From Nocardia sienata NBRC 100364 (GTDB lineage Bacteria > Actinomycetota > Actinomycetes > Mycobacteriales > Mycobacteriaceae), in contig NZ_BDBX01000004.1 in the NCBI RefSeq assembly GCF_001613205.1, positions 124,001-188,000 on the forward strand: DNA of 64,000 nt, read 5' to 3'. The notes below the pieces were generated by a model. That model saw only the letters and a program-made list of their open reading frames with translations. It had not been told where the DNA came from and made no database searches. This document shows positions 63,490 through 64,000 of the stretch, in pieces (position 1 is the stretch's first letter; each line of letters begins with the position of its first letter). The translations under genes were made by a program, and so were the position numbers.

Positions 63490-64000
63490 TCAGGGCAACC
63501 GCTGGCGCAGGACCAGCGCCGCCACCACCCCGGCCACCGTGGTCAGCAGACCGAGCAGCCACCACGGACGGCTGGCGTCGCCCCGGGTGACCTCATAGCC
63601 GATCTGCTCCTCGAGGGTGTCGTAGACACTGGACAGTTCCTGCAGGCTGGAGGCGGTATAGAACTCACCGCCGGACAATCGCGCGATCTCCTGCATCGCC
63701 TCGTCGTCCACCGGCACATCGACCTGATCCGTGCCGCCCTCCTCACGCGGGATCTCGACCACGCCCCATTTGGTGCCGAACGAGATCGTCGAGACCGGGA
63801 TCTTCTTGGTCTTCGCGAGCCGCGCGGCGACGAATTCGTGCCGCGGATTGTCCACGTCCTCGAAATCGGGCACGGTCTGTTTACCGTCGGACATCAGCAC
63901 GATGCGGGCCGGCGGCGGGGTCTCGGAGCCTCCCAGGACCGAGGCGAGGGTCTCGATGGACTGCAGTGCGGTGAAGATCCCCTCACCGGTGGCGGTCCGC
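63490..64000 (-). CDS. VWA domain-containing membrane protein (Rv1481-like), partial
   Basis: Runs off the right edge; 169 C-terminal residues are visible plus the stop. It reads TATGEGIFTALQSIETLASVLG, then PPPARIVLMSDGKQT (Rossmann-like VWA strand and metal-site region), VPVDDEAMQEIARLSGGEFYTASSLQELSSVYDTLEEQIGYE and a C-terminal helix WWLLGLLTTVAGVVAALVL. This tracks the mycobacterial gene just upstream of fabG1. Probably a cell-membrane protein with an N-terminal anchor outside the window, usually encoded with a MoxR ATPase. Confidence 0.88.
   Translation of the reverse strand, partial: RTATGEGIFTALQSIETLASVLGGSETPPPARIVLMSDGKQTVPDFEDVDNPRHEFVAARLAKTKKIPVSTISFGTKWGVVEIPREEGGTDQVDVPVDDEAMQEIARLSGGEFYTASSLQELSSVYDTLEEQIGYEVTRGDASRPWWLLGLLTTVAGVVAALVLRQRLP

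Overview
The window is high-GC DNA with very long antisense open frames, frequent GTG starts, many ATGA stop/start overlaps and few repeats. Its gene content points to a mycolic-acid actinobacterium, most likely Nocardia or a close relative. The strongest marker is the right end, where (all on the minus strand) a VWA-domain gene like Mycobacterium Rv1481, fabG1, inhA and hemH lie in the mycobacterial order. A mutA-mutB-meaB methylmalonyl-CoA mutase operon, an LppU-like lipoprotein, an Ag85-like esterase, and a steroid-type thiolase/DUF35 pair under KstR-like boxes agree with this. I see no tRNA, rRNA, IS element, prophage or CRISPR array.

Layout. 0-4.2 kb: a nitroreductase diverging from a MarR-MFS efflux operon; the transporter carries three C-terminal beta-sandwich repeats. 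4.2-6.1 kb: a small secreted two-Cys peptide, a possible Met-rich micropeptide and a dienelactone hydrolase. 6.2-9.0 kb: a PepSY membrane protein diverging from a response regulator/histidine kinase pair. 9.1-15.8 kb: FAD oxidoreductase, TetR/MFS/SGNH-hydrolase module, LppU-like lipoprotein, MBL-fold protein, methyltransferase. 16-20.8 kb: an MpaB-family oxygenase with a TetR, an SDR, a deletion-fused remnant of two genes, and two NAD(P)-binding proteins. 20.9-25.6 kb: a 66-aa protein, a MHYT membrane protein, two small membrane proteins, and a secreted lipase and esterase. 25.9-29.2 kb: gnd and a D-aminoacylase-like amidohydrolase. 29.3-32 kb: two more MpaB-family genes around a TetR. 32-38.3 kb: molybdopterin oxidoreductase, Gfo/Idh protein, YjbQ, sirtuin, a small protein, and a second MHYT protein. 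38.4-42.7 kb: nucleoside hydrolase, amidohydrolase, FAD monooxygenase with its TetR. 42.7-47.9 kb: meaB, mutB, mutA. 48-55.6 kb: a TVP38-like protein, an unusual solute-binding protein/fused permease/TPR operon, and an SPFH/NfeD pair. 55.7-64 kb: DUF3097, an unknown protein, thiolase/DUF35, a degenerate EF-G-like protein, hemH, inhA, fabG1 and the VWA gene running off the edge.

Most of the window is ordinary chromosome. The most interesting signals are regulatory. (1) A complex operator, CTGAAR-N4-CTTCAG-N4-CTTCAG-N5-CTTCAG-N8-TGCCACAGTG, occurs twice with identical spacing: before the PepSY gene beside the two-component system, and 14 kb away before the uncharacterised 66-aa gene. It predicts a small regulon for this system. 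(2) A TGATAGW-N14-WCTATCA operator precedes both MpaB-family genes around the 30.4 kb TetR gene. (3) The third MpaB gene, at 16 kb, has its own TGGCACA inverted-repeat array. Other notable items are an EF-G-like protein that has lost every nucleotide-binding motif, and an ABC importer operon with two permease halves fused in one chain, a TPR protein and no ATPase. I cannot show that any of these is a wholly new system.
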